This document shows positions 16,258 through 25,325 of a stretch of 64,000 bases of DNA, in pieces. Both the position numbers and the translations under genes were made by a program. This DNA comes from Burkholderiales bacterium (GTDB lineage: Bacteria > Pseudomonadota > Gammaproteobacteria > Burkholderiales > Burkholderiaceae_F): contig JADCGS010000001.1 of the NCBI GenBank assembly GCA_020248865.1, positions 62,001-126,000 of the forward strand, given 5' to 3'. The notes below the pieces were generated by a model. That model was not told the DNA's origin and made no database searches. It saw only the letters and a list, made by a program, of their open reading frames with translations. Position 1 is the stretch's first letter, and every line of letters begins with the position of its first letter.

Positions 16258-16384
16258 GCAAGTCGTCGCGCGGTGCAACCAGACCCTGCGCCGCGAGCGG
16301 TTGAACTGTCATCGCCCGCAACCCATTGCAACCGTGTCAGTGCCGCCGGCAGCGGCCTCAACCAGGGCAGGAGGAGAACCAAAC

Positions 16385-17659
16385 ATGAAACCCACCCATC
16401 GCGTGCCACCTCGCCTGCTGGGCGCAGCACTTTGCGCCTGTGCAGCCGCCCTTGCCGGCTGCACAGGCGGCAACGTCAGCGGCAACGTAAACGTTGTCGT
16501 GCCACCGCCGCCAGAAGTTACAGGCACGCTGCTCAAGGTCACCGAACTAGGAGCCCCACTGGCTGCCCCTGACGCACGGCAGCTCCTGTTGCAGCTGCCG
16601 GAGGTCGCCGCCCTACCTCAAGCGCAGCGCGATGCGCTGGCGGCGGAAGTCCAATTCGGCGTGCGCGGCTTTGCATTTGAGTACACGACTAAAGGTCCGA
16701 ACGGCGAGCCCCGCAAGGCGAGTGCGCTGGCCATGCTCCCGGTGAGCCCCACCGGCGCTGTGGCGACCGTGGCCTATATGCACGGCACGAGCACGAAGCG
16801 CAGCGAGATCCCAAGCGCTGGCCAGTTCGATGAAAGCCAGGAGCCGGCACTGCTGTTCGCCGCCCGCGGCCGGCTGGTGGTCGCACCCGATTATCTCGGC
16901 CTCGGCACCTCGGATCTGTCCTATCACCCGTACCTGCACCGCGACACTTTGGCCGCTTCCGGGCGCGACGCGTTGATTGCGGCCGCCGAGCTCGCAAAGC
17001 AAAAAGCACTGGCGCTCAATGGCGACCTGTTTGTGATGGGCTACTCGGAGGGCGGCTTTGCCGCCGGGGCGCTGCAACGGCGCCTTGCGCAAGCGCCGAT
17101 CAACGCGTTGGCGCTGCGCGGCACGATGTCGATTGCCGGCCCGCTGGACCTGTCGAAGGCGGTGGACCTCGCGCTCAGTACCGACCCCGCGACCGGCCGC
17201 GCGTCCGGGCGTTCGGTCTACAGCGCCTTCACCATCTGGGCCTACCAGCGTGTCTACGGGAATCTTTACTCGCAAGCCACTGAGGTATTCAATCCGCCGT
17301 ACGCTGGGCAACTCGATGCGCTGTTCGACGGCACCCGCGCCGCCGACACAATCGCAGCGGCACTGCCGGCCAGTCCGCGCCAGTTGCTGACCCAAGGCGC
17401 TCTGGCCGCAACGCTGAACGGCAGCAACAGTATCGCGGCGCGCATCCGCGAAAACGACGTTATCGACCTCAATCCGGCCGCCTCCATGGTCTCCTGTCAT
17501 GGCACCGATGACGACACCGTGCCCTTTGCATCGACCACATCGGCGCGCAGCCGACTGGCGGCGCGCGGCTTCACCCTAACGGTGATCGAGCTCACCGGCA
17601 AGGATCACGTCAGCGCCTATGTTCCCTGCATGCTGGAGGCGGTACAGCGCTTCCGCTAG
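16385..17659 (+). CDS. Secretory-lipase-like alpha/beta hydrolase lipoprotein
   Basis: A protein of 424 aa. A lipoprotein signal peptide ends in the lipobox L-A-G-C (Cys26). The alpha/beta hydrolase nucleophile elbow GYSEG is at residues 219-223 (Ser221), and the expected catalytic Asp (SCHGTDDDTVPF) and His (GKDHVSAY) follow near the C-terminus. The order and spacing resemble secretory (LIP-type) lipases and tannase/feruloyl-esterase-like hydrolases. It therefore probably acts on esters at the outer membrane or periplasm. The start at 16385 is supported by AGGAGG 8-9 bp upstream. It is followed 62 bp later by the S41 peptidase-like gene. Confidence 0.85.
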   Translation: MKPTHRVPPRLLGAALCACAAALAGCTGGNVSGNVNVVVPPPPEVTGTLLKVTELGAPLAAPDARQLLLQLPEVAALPQAQRDALAAEVQFGVRGFAFEYTTKGPNGEPRKASALAMLPVSPTGAVATVAYMHGTSTKRSEIPSAGQFDESQEPALLFAARGRLVVAPDYLGLGTSDLSYHPYLHRDTLAASGRDALIAAAELAKQKALALNGDLFVMGYSEGGFAAGALQRRLAQAPINALALRGTMSIAGPLDLSKAVDLALSTDPATGRASGRSVYSAFTIWAYQRVYGNLYSQATEVFNPPYAGQLDALFDGTRAADTIAAALPASPRQLLTQGALAATLNGSNSIAARIRENDVIDLNPAASMVSCHGTDDDTVPFASTTSARSRLAARGFTLTVIELTGKDHVSAYVPCMLEAVQRFR

Positions 17660-17721
17660 CGAAGATCAGACAGCCCGGGCAGCGGTCGATTTCACGGGGT
17701 TCACTATCGAAAGGACCACAT

Positions 17722-19005
17722 ATGGAACGCGCCTTCCATCAGAGAAGAACAGTTATCGCTGGCGCCGTGGCGTCTACGGCCATGGCACTGTTGACGCGCT
17801 GCGGTGGTGGCGGCGGCAACTCCACCAATGATCCGAGCACAGCAGACTCGTGGGCCGAAGACCTGCCAGCGATGGCGAGCAACATCCGCAGTTCGCATCC
17901 GGACCCGAAAGGAATCACGCTCAGCGCCGCGTGGAACAGTGCAGTCGGCAGAATCGCCACCGATGCAAGCGGAAAGTCCGCTAAAGAAAACGTACTGGCG
18001 GCGATCCGCCTCGCCGCGCTGATGCAGGACGAGCACACCGCAGTTAGCATCACACCACTCGCCTTTGCAGAAGCGCCGATCCGTTTTGCGACGGCGAGTG
18101 ACGGTCCCTGGGTGCAACAGATCAGCGCATCGCACATCAATGGCTTGGGCGCGCGCCTCATTGCTATCGACGGCACTTCCGTTACGGACGTTACGACACG
18201 CCTGCGCACTTACATCTCCGCAGCGACTGCGGAGGGCTACGCCTTCAAGACGCCGCCAATGCTTCATCAGTGCGAACTCCTCGCGCTGATTGGCGTCGGG
18301 CGAAGCGCCACGCAGGCAACGTACACGCTGCGATCATCCAATGGTGTTGAGTTCGACATCACCTTGCAGGGCAACGACACATCTGCCTTGCAGTCGATTT
18401 ATGGCAGGATCGGAGGTCCAGTTGCGCCTCTATGGCTATCGCAACTCGATCGAAACTACTTCATGACGCCTCTGTCGGTCAGTCAGAGCATCTACCTACG
18501 GTACGCCCGCTGTGCGGTAGACGCAGTTGTGCCAATCGACACGTTCATCGATTCGGTGGCACATGCTCTGTCATCGCTTCCAGAACCACGATTGATCGTC
18601 GATCTCCGTAACAATCCTGGTGGCGACTCGTCCATCTTCTCGAACGCTCTGTTTCGTTTGTTCAACGCGTTTCCGCGCCTCTTGAAGACCCGTGCCGCCG
18701 TGTTGATCAACAACGGCGTCTTCTCTTCGGCGACGATCAATCTCTACGATCTGTTGAGGCTTCCAAACGTCACCACCATTGGCGAACCGCCTGGCACCGC
18801 GCCAAACCACACAGGCGAAGTGCGCAATTTCGCCTTGGCCCGGACCGGTCTGGTTCATACGAGCTCGACCAAGGTGTTCACGTTGGACTCGTCGCTGGGA
18901 AGCCGAAACTACACGCCGAACATCTTCGTTGCGCCGAGCGTGGATGACCGGGCCAATGGGCGCGATCCCGTGCTGGCGCGTGCGGAATCTCTCCTGACGA
19001 ATTGA
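17722..19005 (+). CDS. S41-family (tail-specific protease-like) exported protein
   Basis: A protein of 427 aa. The C-terminal half carries the S41 peptidase core: VDLRNNPGGDSS (about 293-304) and INNGVFSSATI with the likely nucleophile Ser around residue 335-336. I see no clear PDZ domain; a degenerate one may lie at about 110-160. The N-terminus reads FHQRRTVIAGAVASTAMALLTRC, a twin-Arg-like or ordinary signal followed by Cys27; the residue before that Cys is Arg, which does not fit a standard lipobox, so lipidation is doubtful. Base composition is visibly less GC-rich than the neighbours, with more A/T-ending codons, a sign of acquisition. A ribosome-binding site AAGGA precedes the ATG. Confidence 0.78.
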   Translation: MERAFHQRRTVIAGAVASTAMALLTRCGGGGGNSTNDPSTADSWAEDLPAMASNIRSSHPDPKGITLSAAWNSAVGRIATDASGKSAKENVLAAIRLAALMQDEHTAVSITPLAFAEAPIRFATASDGPWVQQISASHINGLGARLIAIDGTSVTDVTTRLRTYISAATAEGYAFKTPPMLHQCELLALIGVGRSATQATYTLRSSNGVEFDITLQGNDTSALQSIYGRIGGPVAPLWLSQLDRNYFMTPLSVSQSIYLRYARCAVDAVVPIDTFIDSVAHALSSLPEPRLIVDLRNNPGGDSSIFSNALFRLFNAFPRLLKTRAAVLINNGVFSSATINLYDLLRLPNVTTIGEPPGTAPNHTGEVRNFALARTGLVHTSSTKVFTLDSSLGSRNYTPNIFVAPSVDDRANGRDPVLARAESLLTN

Positions 19006-19292
19006 AGCGCGCGTCTTGGTCAACGCATCAACCGACAGACGGGTCTACTCGCGCGCGGGCTCCGCGCGCCTTACGGCCTGTGCGTGCGACGAACGATGGG
19101 CCTTGCTCGGGACTCGCCTTTGCATGACCGGTGCGTCGCGCACTTATCGTCCCGGAGGATGAGAGACAATCCGGCGTGGCCCCGCGGGCGTGCCCACGGC
19201 GCGCCAAAGCCAGTGCGGGCTCCGGTTGTGCATTTGCAATGACGAGTCGGGCGTCCTTGGCAGTCACAGCGGGCATGACGGAATGCCGCCGC

Positions 19293-19598
19293 TCAGCCCA
19301 CCCGGCAGTCGAAACAATGGCGTTCGGCGCGCACGGTGCCGATGAAGGGCTTCATTGCGACGTGATGCGGATGGTGCTGGTAGGCATCGAGCGACTCGGC
19401 GCTGTCGAACACCGAGTACAGCATCAGGTCGCAGGTGGCCTCCAGGCCGGGCTCGGGCACGACCACCTGCCACTCGATCATGCCGGGCACGAGCCCGCGG
19501 CAGGACTCCAGCAGCTCGCGCACCTTGAGCGCATTGCTGCCGCCGTCGGCGCCTTCGGCCTGCGGCTTCATGGTCCACATGACGACGTGACGGATCAC
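19293..19598 (-). CDS. Dabb family protein (stress-responsive alpha/beta barrel)
   Basis: A protein of 101 aa beginning [12 protein letters not shown], with the conserved YQHHPHHVAMKPFIG segment near the C-terminus. Both are hallmarks of Dabb (dimeric alpha/beta barrel) proteins. Members range from stress-induced proteins to small cyclases or decarboxylases, so function is open. The start overlaps the stop of the acyl-CoA dehydrogenase gene (ATGA), placing it last in the acyl-CoA operon. A frameshifted fragment of the same gene lies at about 11871-12030, on the other side of the lower-GC block. Confidence 0.88.
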   Translation of the reverse strand: MIRHVVMWTMKPQAEGADGGSNALKVRELLESCRGLVPGMIEWQVVVPEPGLEATCDLMLYSVFDSAESLDAYQHHPHHVAMKPFIGTVRAERHCFDCRVG

Positions 19599-21427
19599 AG
19601 CGCATCCTCCGGAGTGTCGATCAACAACGGGTCGCCTGACTGCGCGGGCGCCAGCCAGGCCGCCACGTGCGGCAGCTCGTGCGAGAAGAAGTAGCGGCAG
19701 GCAGCCGTCACGCCCGCCGCGGCCGCGCTACCGCGGTCGCAGGCGGTGACGAGCAGGTCGAGCCAGATCCAGGCCACAACCGTGTGACCGAAGGCCTGCA
19801 GGTATCCGGTGGCGTGCGACAGCGCCAGCGCCGGCGAGCCGCTGGCCCAGAGCGCCTGGGTGGCTTCGTGCACGGCGCACGCGGCCCGCTGCAGCGGCTC
19901 GCTCAGTGCCTTTGCCTCGGCATCTCCGCTGGCAGCCGCGCGCGCGCACGTGGCGGCCATCTCTTGTGCCAGCCGGTGCAGCAGCACCCCGCCGTCCTGC
20001 ACCACCTTGCGGCCCAGCAGGTCCAGCGCCTGGATGCCGTGCGTGCCCTCGTGGATCATGTTCAGCCGGTTGTCGCGCCAGTGCTGCTCGACCGGGTACT
20101 CGCGCGTGTAGCCGTAGCCGCCGAGCACCTGGATCGCCAGGCTGTTGGCCTCCAGGCACCACTGCGAGGGCCAGCTCTTGGCAATCGGCGTGAGCAGGTC
20201 GAGCAGTTGCTGGGCCCGCAGCCGCCCGGCATCGTCCGGTGCGATCTTCAACTCGTCCACCAGGCGCGCGCAGTACAGGTTCAGCGCCAGCGCGCCTTCG
20301 GCGTAGGCCTTCTGCGCCAGCAGCATGCGGCGCACATCGGCGTGACGGGCGATCGGTACCTGCGGTTGCGACGAGTCCTTGCCGGCCGCAGCCGCGGGGC
20401 GGCCCTGCGGCCGCTCGCGTGCGTACTGGCGCGCGTAGCGGTAGCCGGCATAGCCGAGCATCGCCGCGCCCAGGCCGACGCCGATCCGCGCCTCGTTCAT
20501 CATGTGGAACATGATCGCCAGCCCCTGGCCTTCGGCGCCGATGCGATAGCCGATGGCGCCGCCGCGGCCGTCGGGCGTAAAGCGCCCTTCGCCGAACGAC
20601 AGCAGCGTGTTGACGGTGCCGCGGTAGCCGAGCTTGTGGTTGAGTCCGGCCAGCACCACGTCGTTGCGCGCGCCAAGGACGCCGTGCGCGCCCACCAGCA
20701 CGCGCGGCACGATGAAGATCGAGATGCCGCGCGTGCCGGGCGGGAGCGTCCCGTCGGGGTTCGGCACCTTGGCCAGCACCAGATGAACGATGTTCTCGGC
20801 CAGTTCGTGCTCGCCGCCGGAAATCCACATCTTGCTTCCGATCAGGCGATAACGCGGACCGAGCGGCGAGTCGGCCCCTGTCTCTAGTACCGCGCGGGTG
20901 ACGATGTCCGACAGCGACGAGCCGGCCTGCGGCTCCGATAAACACATGGTGCCGAAAAAGCGCCCTGCGACCTGCGGCCGCGCAAACGCCTCAATCTGCG
21001 CCGCGCTGCCATGGGCGGCAATGAGGCCGGCGTTGCCGGCCGTCAGGAACGGGTAGCCGCTGGTCGCAATGTTGGCGGCGCAGAAGTGGGCAAAGCAGGC
21101 CTTCTCGATCACCGCCGGCAACTGCAGCCCGCCGAGTGCGGCGTCGGCCGCCATCCCCATGAAGCCGCCGGCGACGAAGGCGTCGAGCGCGCGCTTGACC
21201 TCCGGGATCAGCGTCACACGATCGCCGTCGAACTGCGGCTCATTCAGGTCGGACTTGCGATTGTGGGGTGCAAACTCCGCCAGGGCCAGCCGGTTGGCGG
21301 CATCGAGCATGGCGTCGAAGCCCGCGCGCGAATGCTCGGCGTAGCGCGGGTGGGACAGCAGCGCCTCGGTGCGCAGCCAGTCGTACAGCAGGAAGTCGAG
21401 CAGGTGGCGATCGACCAGTTCGCTCAT
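19595..21427 (-). CDS. Acyl-CoA dehydrogenase (large, C-terminal-domain type)
   Basis: A protein of 610 aa. The middle domain has [18 protein letters not shown] and the FAD/substrate segment [17 protein letters not shown]. The C-terminal helical domain includes [21 protein letters not shown] and [20 protein letters not shown]. The extra C-terminal region of about 130 residues is typical of the DUF/AcylCoA-DH-C group used for longer or branched substrates. It introduces the alpha,beta double bond in an acyl-CoA. I use the ATG at 21427, which overlaps the stop of the small repeat-encoded ORF (ATGA); a frame extension adding MGS is possible. The product acts together with the FadB/FadJ-like enzyme encoded upstream. 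Confidence 0.92.
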   Translation of the reverse strand: MSELVDRHLLDFLLYDWLRTEALLSHPRYAEHSRAGFDAMLDAANRLALAEFAPHNRKSDLNEPQFDGDRVTLIPEVKRALDAFVAGGFMGMAADAALGGLQLPAVIEKACFAHFCAANIATSGYPFLTAGNAGLIAAHGSAAQIEAFARPQVAGRFFGTMCLSEPQAGSSLSDIVTRAVLETGADSPLGPRYRLIGSKMWISGGEHELAENIVHLVLAKVPNPDGTLPPGTRGISIFIVPRVLVGAHGVLGARNDVVLAGLNHKLGYRGTVNTLLSFGEGRFTPDGRGGAIGYRIGAEGQGLAIMFHMMNEARIGVGLGAAMLGYAGYRYARQYARERPQGRPAAAAGKDSSQPQVPIARHADVRRMLLAQKAYAEGALALNLYCARLVDELKIAPDDAGRLRAQQLLDLLTPIAKSWPSQWCLEANSLAIQVLGGYGYTREYPVEQHWRDNRLNMIHEGTHGIQALDLLGRKVVQDGGVLLHRLAQEMAATCARAAASGDAEAKALSEPLQRAACAVHEATQALWASGSPALALSHATGYLQAFGHTVVAWIWLDLLVTACDRGSAAAAGVTAACRYFFSHELPHVAAWLAPAQSGDPLLIDTPEDAL

Positions 21428-21603
21428 TGAACCCACGCCGTGCGGCGCCCTCGATGATCTTCTTCCCGGCTGGGGCCGCTCATTGAACGACCGATGCGCT
21501 GCGCGCTCGGGGACTCGCCCTTGGGGCGGCCCGGCGGGCTGATGCGACTGCCCTCGCGCTGCGCGCGCGGGGATTCGCCCTTGGGGCGGCCCGGCGGGCT
21601 CAT
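21424..21603 (-). CDS. Small repeat-encoded ORF wedged between fadB-like and acyl-CoA dehydrogenase genes
   Basis: A 59-residue frame starting [18 protein letters not shown]. Its ATG overlaps the stop of the upstream bifunctional enzyme (GCATGAGC) and its TGA overlaps the ATG of the downstream acyl-CoA dehydrogenase (CAATGAGC), so ribosomes could pass through all three frames. Residues 1-40 are two 20-residue repeat units; the last 19 (MSGPSREEDHRG...) are unique and highly charged. No known domain. It could be a true small protein, or only a translated spacer keeping coupling intact. Expression is not shown by the sequence. Confidence 0.4.
   Translation of the reverse strand: MSPPGRPKGESPRAQREGSRISPPGRPKGESPSAQRIGRSMSGPSREEDHRGRRTAWVQ
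21484..21603 (-). repeat. Two tandem copies of the 60-bp start-codon-associated repeat
   Basis: On the minus strand unit 1 starts at 21603 (ATGAGCCCGCCGGG) and unit 2 exactly 60 bp later at 21543 (ATCAGCCCGCCGGG). Both contain the CGCCCCAAGGGCG inverted repeat and the GCGCGCAGCGCG segment. Another ATGAGC follows in phase at 21483, but the sequence after it diverges, so only the first six bases of a third unit remain recognisable. Confidence 0.9.
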
Positions 21604-23687
21604 GCCCGCCCTGCTTCCTGCGCCTGCGCCCGGATCCAGGCCGCCGGCTGCCAGAAGCGCGGATCGGCGTGCTCGTTGCGCGCGAAACCTTCCATCCGTT
21701 CGATCACGCGCGGCCAGCCAAGCAGGCGCCCGGCGTAGAACATGGGGCCGCCCTTGGCCGGCGGAAAGCCGTAGCCGTTCAGGTACACGACGTCGACATC
21801 GCCGGCGCGCAGGGCGATGCCCTCTTCCAGGATGCGCGCACCCTCGTTGACCAGCGCCAGGATGCAACGCTGCACGATCTCCTCGTCCTCGATGGCGCGC
21901 GGCGCGAGCCCGATCTCGCGCCGGTAGGCCTCGATCAACCGGTCGATCTCGGGGTCGGGCCGCGGCCGGCGGTCGCCCGGCTCGTAGCGGTACCAGCCCT
22001 TGCCGGTCTTCTGGCCGAGCCGGCCCAGCTCCACGACCCGGTCGGCCACACGCGAGTAGGTCACGTGCGGCCGCTCCTGGTAGCGCCGCTGCCGGATCGC
22101 GTAGCCGATGTCCATGCCGGCCAGGTCGTACATGGCAAACGGCCCCATGGCCATCCCGAACTTCGTCAGCGCCGCGTCGATCTGCTGCGGACTGGCGCCC
22201 TCGTCGACCAGGAACAGCGACTGGCGCACATACTGCTCGAGCATGCGGTTGCCGATGAAGCCGTCGCACACGCCAGAGACCACCGCCACCTTGCGGATGC
22301 GTCGGGCCAGCTGCATGACGGTCGCCAGCACGTCCTTGGCGGTCTTGTCGCCCCGCACTACCTCGAGCAGCCGCATGACGTTGGCCGGGCTGAAGAAGTG
22401 CATGCCGATCACGTCCTGCGGCCGGCGCGTGGCCGCGGCGATGCGGTTGACATCGAGCGTGGAGGTGTTGGTGGCGAGGATTGCACCGGTTGGCAGTACG
22501 GCGTCGAGCGCCTTGAACACCGACTGCTTGACCGCCAGGTCTTCGTAGACCGCCTCGATCACGAGGTCGCAGTCGGCCAGGTCCTGGTAGCGCGCAGTGG
22601 GTGCAAGGAGCGCCATCCGCGCCTGCACCTCGGTGCTGCCGATGCGGCCTTTCTTCGCGGACGAATCCCAATGGCTCCGGCAGGTGGCCAGGCCGCGCTC
22701 GAGCGCCTCGGGCTTCTGCTCGAGCACGCGCACCGGCAGGCCGGCGTTGGCGAAGCTCATCGCAATACCGCCACCCATGGTGCCGAAACCGATCACGCCC
22801 ACCCGCCGCACGGGTCGCTCGGGTGTGGACTCGGGCACGTCGGGCAGCCGGGCCGCGGCGCGCTCGGCAAAGAAGGCATGGCGCAGCGCCTGGCTCTCTT
22901 CGGCCTGCATGCGCTCGATGAAAAGCTTGCGCTCGAAGGCCAGACCCTCGTCGAAAGGCAGCCGGCAGGCCGCCTCCACGGCGCTGGCGCAGGCCAGCGG
23001 CGCCTGCAGCCCGCGCCCTGCGGCTGCCACCTCCGCACGCGCGGCAGCGAAGAACGCATCGCGGTCGCCGGTCAGCGTGACCACCCGATCGCGCAGGCGC
23101 GGTCGCTGGTTGCGTACCGCCATCTCCTCGCAGAACCCGAGCACGTCCGCGAAGCTGTCGCGCGACACGATGCGCTCGATGAGCCCGTAGGCCAGCGCTG
23201 TGCCGGCATCGATCGGCTCACCGCGGCTGATCATCTGCAGGGCCAGTTGCGCCCCGACGGCGCGCGGCAGCCGCTGGGTGCCGCCGGCGCCGGGGATCAG
23301 CCCGAGCTTCACCTCGGGCAGCGCCATCGAGGCGTCGGCCGTGGCCACGCGGTAGTGGCAGGCGAGCGACAGTTCCAGGCCGCCGCCCATGCAGACGCCA
23401 TTGATCGCTGCGACCACCGGCTTGGGCGCGGACTCCACCGCGTCGATCAGTTGAAGCAGGCTGGGCTGGGCCAGCATTGCGGGCGTGTTGAATTCACGGA
23501 TGTCCGCGCCGCCCGAAAACACCTTGCCGGTGCCGGTGATCGCGAGACTGCGCACCAGCGGGTCGTCAAGGGCGCGCTCAAGATGACTCGCCAGTGCCAG
23601 CCGGACCGCGTGCGACAGGCCGTTGACGGGCGGATTGTCGAGTTGCAGCACGGCCACGGTGCCGCGGACTTCGTACCAGACGGTCAT
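21600..23687 (-). CDS. Bifunctional enoyl-CoA hydratase / 3-hydroxyacyl-CoA dehydrogenase (FadB/FadJ-like)
   Basis: A protein of 695 aa. The N-terminal crotonase domain (1 to about 200) includes [16 protein letters not shown] and [19 protein letters not shown] with the catalytic Glu. The NAD-binding domain of the dehydrogenase begins near residue 293 with [24 protein letters not shown], followed by the two C-terminal helical domains ([24 protein letters not shown]). It converts enoyl-CoA to 3-ketoacyl-CoA in beta-oxidation. No thiolase gene is nearby. The stop codon is inside the ATGA that starts the repeat ORF. livF lies 42 bp upstream, so enzyme and transporter genes share an operon. Confidence 0.93.
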   Translation of the reverse strand: MTVWYEVRGTVAVLQLDNPPVNGLSHAVRLALASHLERALDDPLVRSLAITGTGKVFSGGADIREFNTPAMLAQPSLLQLIDAVESAPKPVVAAINGVCMGGGLELSLACHYRVATADASMALPEVKLGLIPGAGGTQRLPRAVGAQLALQMISRGEPIDAGTALAYGLIERIVSRDSFADVLGFCEEMAVRNQRPRLRDRVVTLTGDRDAFFAAARAEVAAAGRGLQAPLACASAVEAACRLPFDEGLAFERKLFIERMQAEESQALRHAFFAERAAARLPDVPESTPERPVRRVGVIGFGTMGGGIAMSFANAGLPVRVLEQKPEALERGLATCRSHWDSSAKKGRIGSTEVQARMALLAPTARYQDLADCDLVIEAVYEDLAVKQSVFKALDAVLPTGAILATNTSTLDVNRIAAATRRPQDVIGMHFFSPANVMRLLEVVRGDKTAKDVLATVMQLARRIRKVAVVSGVCDGFIGNRMLEQYVRQSLFLVDEGASPQQIDAALTKFGMAMGPFAMYDLAGMDIGYAIRQRRYQERPHVTYSRVADRVVELGRLGQKTGKGWYRYEPGDRRPRPDPEIDRLIEAYRREIGLAPRAIEDEEIVQRCILALVNEGARILEEGIALRAGDVDVVYLNGYGFPPAKGGPMFYAGRLLGWPRVIERMEGFARNEHADPRFWQPAAWIRAQAQEAGRA

Positions 23688-23729
23688 GAATCCTCCGGGA
23701 GATGCGAGCGTCCGCGCGCGGCCGCACGC

Positions 23730-24422
23730 TCAGACTTCGAGCCATTCCTGCCGAATCAGCCTGTTGGCGCGCAGCGCATCGGGCGTGCCCTCGAACACCA
23801 TGTGGCCGTGGCCCATGACGTAGACGCGGGTCGAAATCGCCATCGCGATGGTGAGCTTCTGCTCGATCAGCAGGATCGACACGCCCTCGGACTTCAGCGC
23901 GTGCAGGAACTGCCCGACCAGCTCGACGATCATCGGCGCCAGACCCTCGGTGGGCTCGTCGATGATGACCAGCTGCGGATCGCCCATCATGGTACGGGCA
24001 AGGGTCAGCATCTGCTGTTCGCCGCCGGACAGTACGCCGGCCTGCGTGTCGCTGCGCTCCTGCAGGCGCGGAAACAGGCGATACATGTCCTCGAAACGCC
24101 AGCGCCCCGGCCGGCGGCCCTTCAGGCCGAGCACGAGGTTCTCGTGCACGGTGAGCGGGCCGAAGATGTCGCGGTTCTCGGGCACGTAACCCAGGCCCTG
24201 GTGGGCGATCTCGTAGGTCTTCAGCCCCATCAGCTCGCGCCCCGCAAAGCGCACGCTGCCGGTGGCATCCACCAGGCCCATGATCGCCTTGGCCGTGGTC
24301 GAGCGGCCCACGCCGTTGCGGCCGAGCAGGCTCACGATCTCGCCCTGCCCCACCTCCAGGTCCACGCCGTGCAGCACGTGGCTCTTGCCGTAGTAGGCCT
24401 GCAGGTTGCGCACCTGGAGCAT
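23730..24422 (-). CDS. livF: Branched-chain-type ABC transporter ATPase LivF, with Arg in Walker A
   Basis: A protein of 230 aa, one of the two ATPases of a Liv-type importer. The signature LSGGEQQMLTLAR and Walker B LVIIDEPTEGL are standard. Walker A, however, reads GRNGVGRST (residues 34-42): the invariant Lys is Arg at position 40, and the codon CGC is unambiguous in the DNA. I recall similar GRNGVGRST loops in other Burkholderiales LivF proteins, so this may be a lineage variant rather than decay; I cannot check. Its ATG overlaps the livG stop by one base (TGATG). It probably serves a carboxylic-acid-like substrate, given the operon. Confidence 0.92.
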   Translation of the reverse strand: MLQVRNLQAYYGKSHVLHGVDLEVGQGEIVSLLGRNGVGRSTTAKAIMGLVDATGSVRFAGRELMGLKTYEIAHQGLGYVPENRDIFGPLTVHENLVLGLKGRRPGRWRFEDMYRLFPRLQERSDTQAGVLSGGEQQMLTLARTMMGDPQLVIIDEPTEGLAPMIVELVGQFLHALKSEGVSILLIEQKLTIAMAISTRVYVMGHGHMVFEGTPDALRANRLIRQEWLEV

Positions 24423-25177
24423 CAGATTGCCTCCGCTGCAGTGCCCAGGTAGGCCTCCTTGACCCGCGCATCGCCGCGGATCTGCGCCGGCGGGCCGCTG
24501 GCGATGACCTCGCCGTACACCACCACCGAGATGCAGTCGGCCAGGTTGAACACGACGCTCATGTCATGCTCGACCATGACCAGCGTCTTGCCGGCCGTGA
24601 CCTCACGGATCAACGACACTGCGTTGGCGGTCTCCGAGCGGCTCATGCCGGCCGTCGGCTCGTCGAGCAGGATCGTGTCGGCACCGCCGGCGATCGTGAT
24701 GCCGATCTCCAGCGCGCGCTGCTCGGCATAGGTCAGCAGGCCAGCCAGCGTCTTGCGCCGGCGCCTCAGGCCGATGCGCGCCAGCACCTGTTCGGCGCGG
24801 TCCTCGGCGTCGGCCAGCCGGTTGAGGTTGCGCCAGAAGGCGTAGCGGTAGCCCAGCGACCACAGCACCGCGCACCGCAGGTTCTCGAACACCGTCAGAC
24901 GGTGGAAGATGTTGGTGATCTGGAACGAGCGGCTCAGCCCCAGCCGGTTGATCTCGTAGGGCTTGCGCCCGGTGATGTCGCACCCCTTGAGCAGCACGCG
25001 GCCGGCGCTCGGCGCGAAGCGGCCGCTGATGAGATTGAACAGCGTCGACTTGCCGGCACCGTTGGGGCCGATCACCGCGTGGCGCTCGCCCGCCGCGATG
25101 GTGAGCGAGATGCCGCGGATGATCTGCGTCTTGCCGAAGCTCTTGCGCAGGTCCTGCAGTTCGAGGGCGGGGGTCAT
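24422..25177 (-). CDS. livG: Branched-chain-type ABC transporter ATPase LivG
   Basis: A protein of 251 aa with an intact Walker A GPNGAGKST (residues 37-45), the LivG-type signature LLTYAEQRALEIGI (LTYAEQR instead of LSGGQ), Walker B ILLDEPTAGM and the switch His in MVEHDMSVVF. It pairs with LivF as the ATPase heterodimer. The start at 25177 overlaps the end of a 48-codon open frame filling the livM-livG spacer. With its canonical Walker A, LivG may carry most of the ATP hydrolysis if the LivF site is weakened (inference). Confidence 0.94.
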   Translation of the reverse strand: MTPALELQDLRKSFGKTQIIRGISLTIAAGERHAVIGPNGAGKSTLFNLISGRFAPSAGRVLLKGCDITGRKPYEINRLGLSRSFQITNIFHRLTVFENLRCAVLWSLGYRYAFWRNLNRLADAEDRAEQVLARIGLRRRRKTLAGLLTYAEQRALEIGITIAGGADTILLDEPTAGMSRSETANAVSLIREVTAGKTLVMVEHDMSVVFNLADCISVVVYGEVIASGPPAQIRGDARVKEAYLGTAAEAI

Positions 25178-25325
25178 CGCGTGCCTTTAGCGAACGCTGG
25201 CCGCCGCCGTGACGCGCGGCGCGAAGTCGTCGCGCGCAGCGCAGCCGAGCCGATGAGCGCGGCGAGCAGCGCAGCGCCGCGAGCGCGACGCGGGCGTGGA
25301 TCCAGTTCCGGCAGATGCATGCCCT

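Noticed and set aside
19028-19276. An 82-codon minus-strand frame between the S41 and Dabb genes
   Set aside because: Arg/Ala-rich translation without domain or ribosome-binding site; it starts inside the short dispersed motif and looks like spacer DNA.
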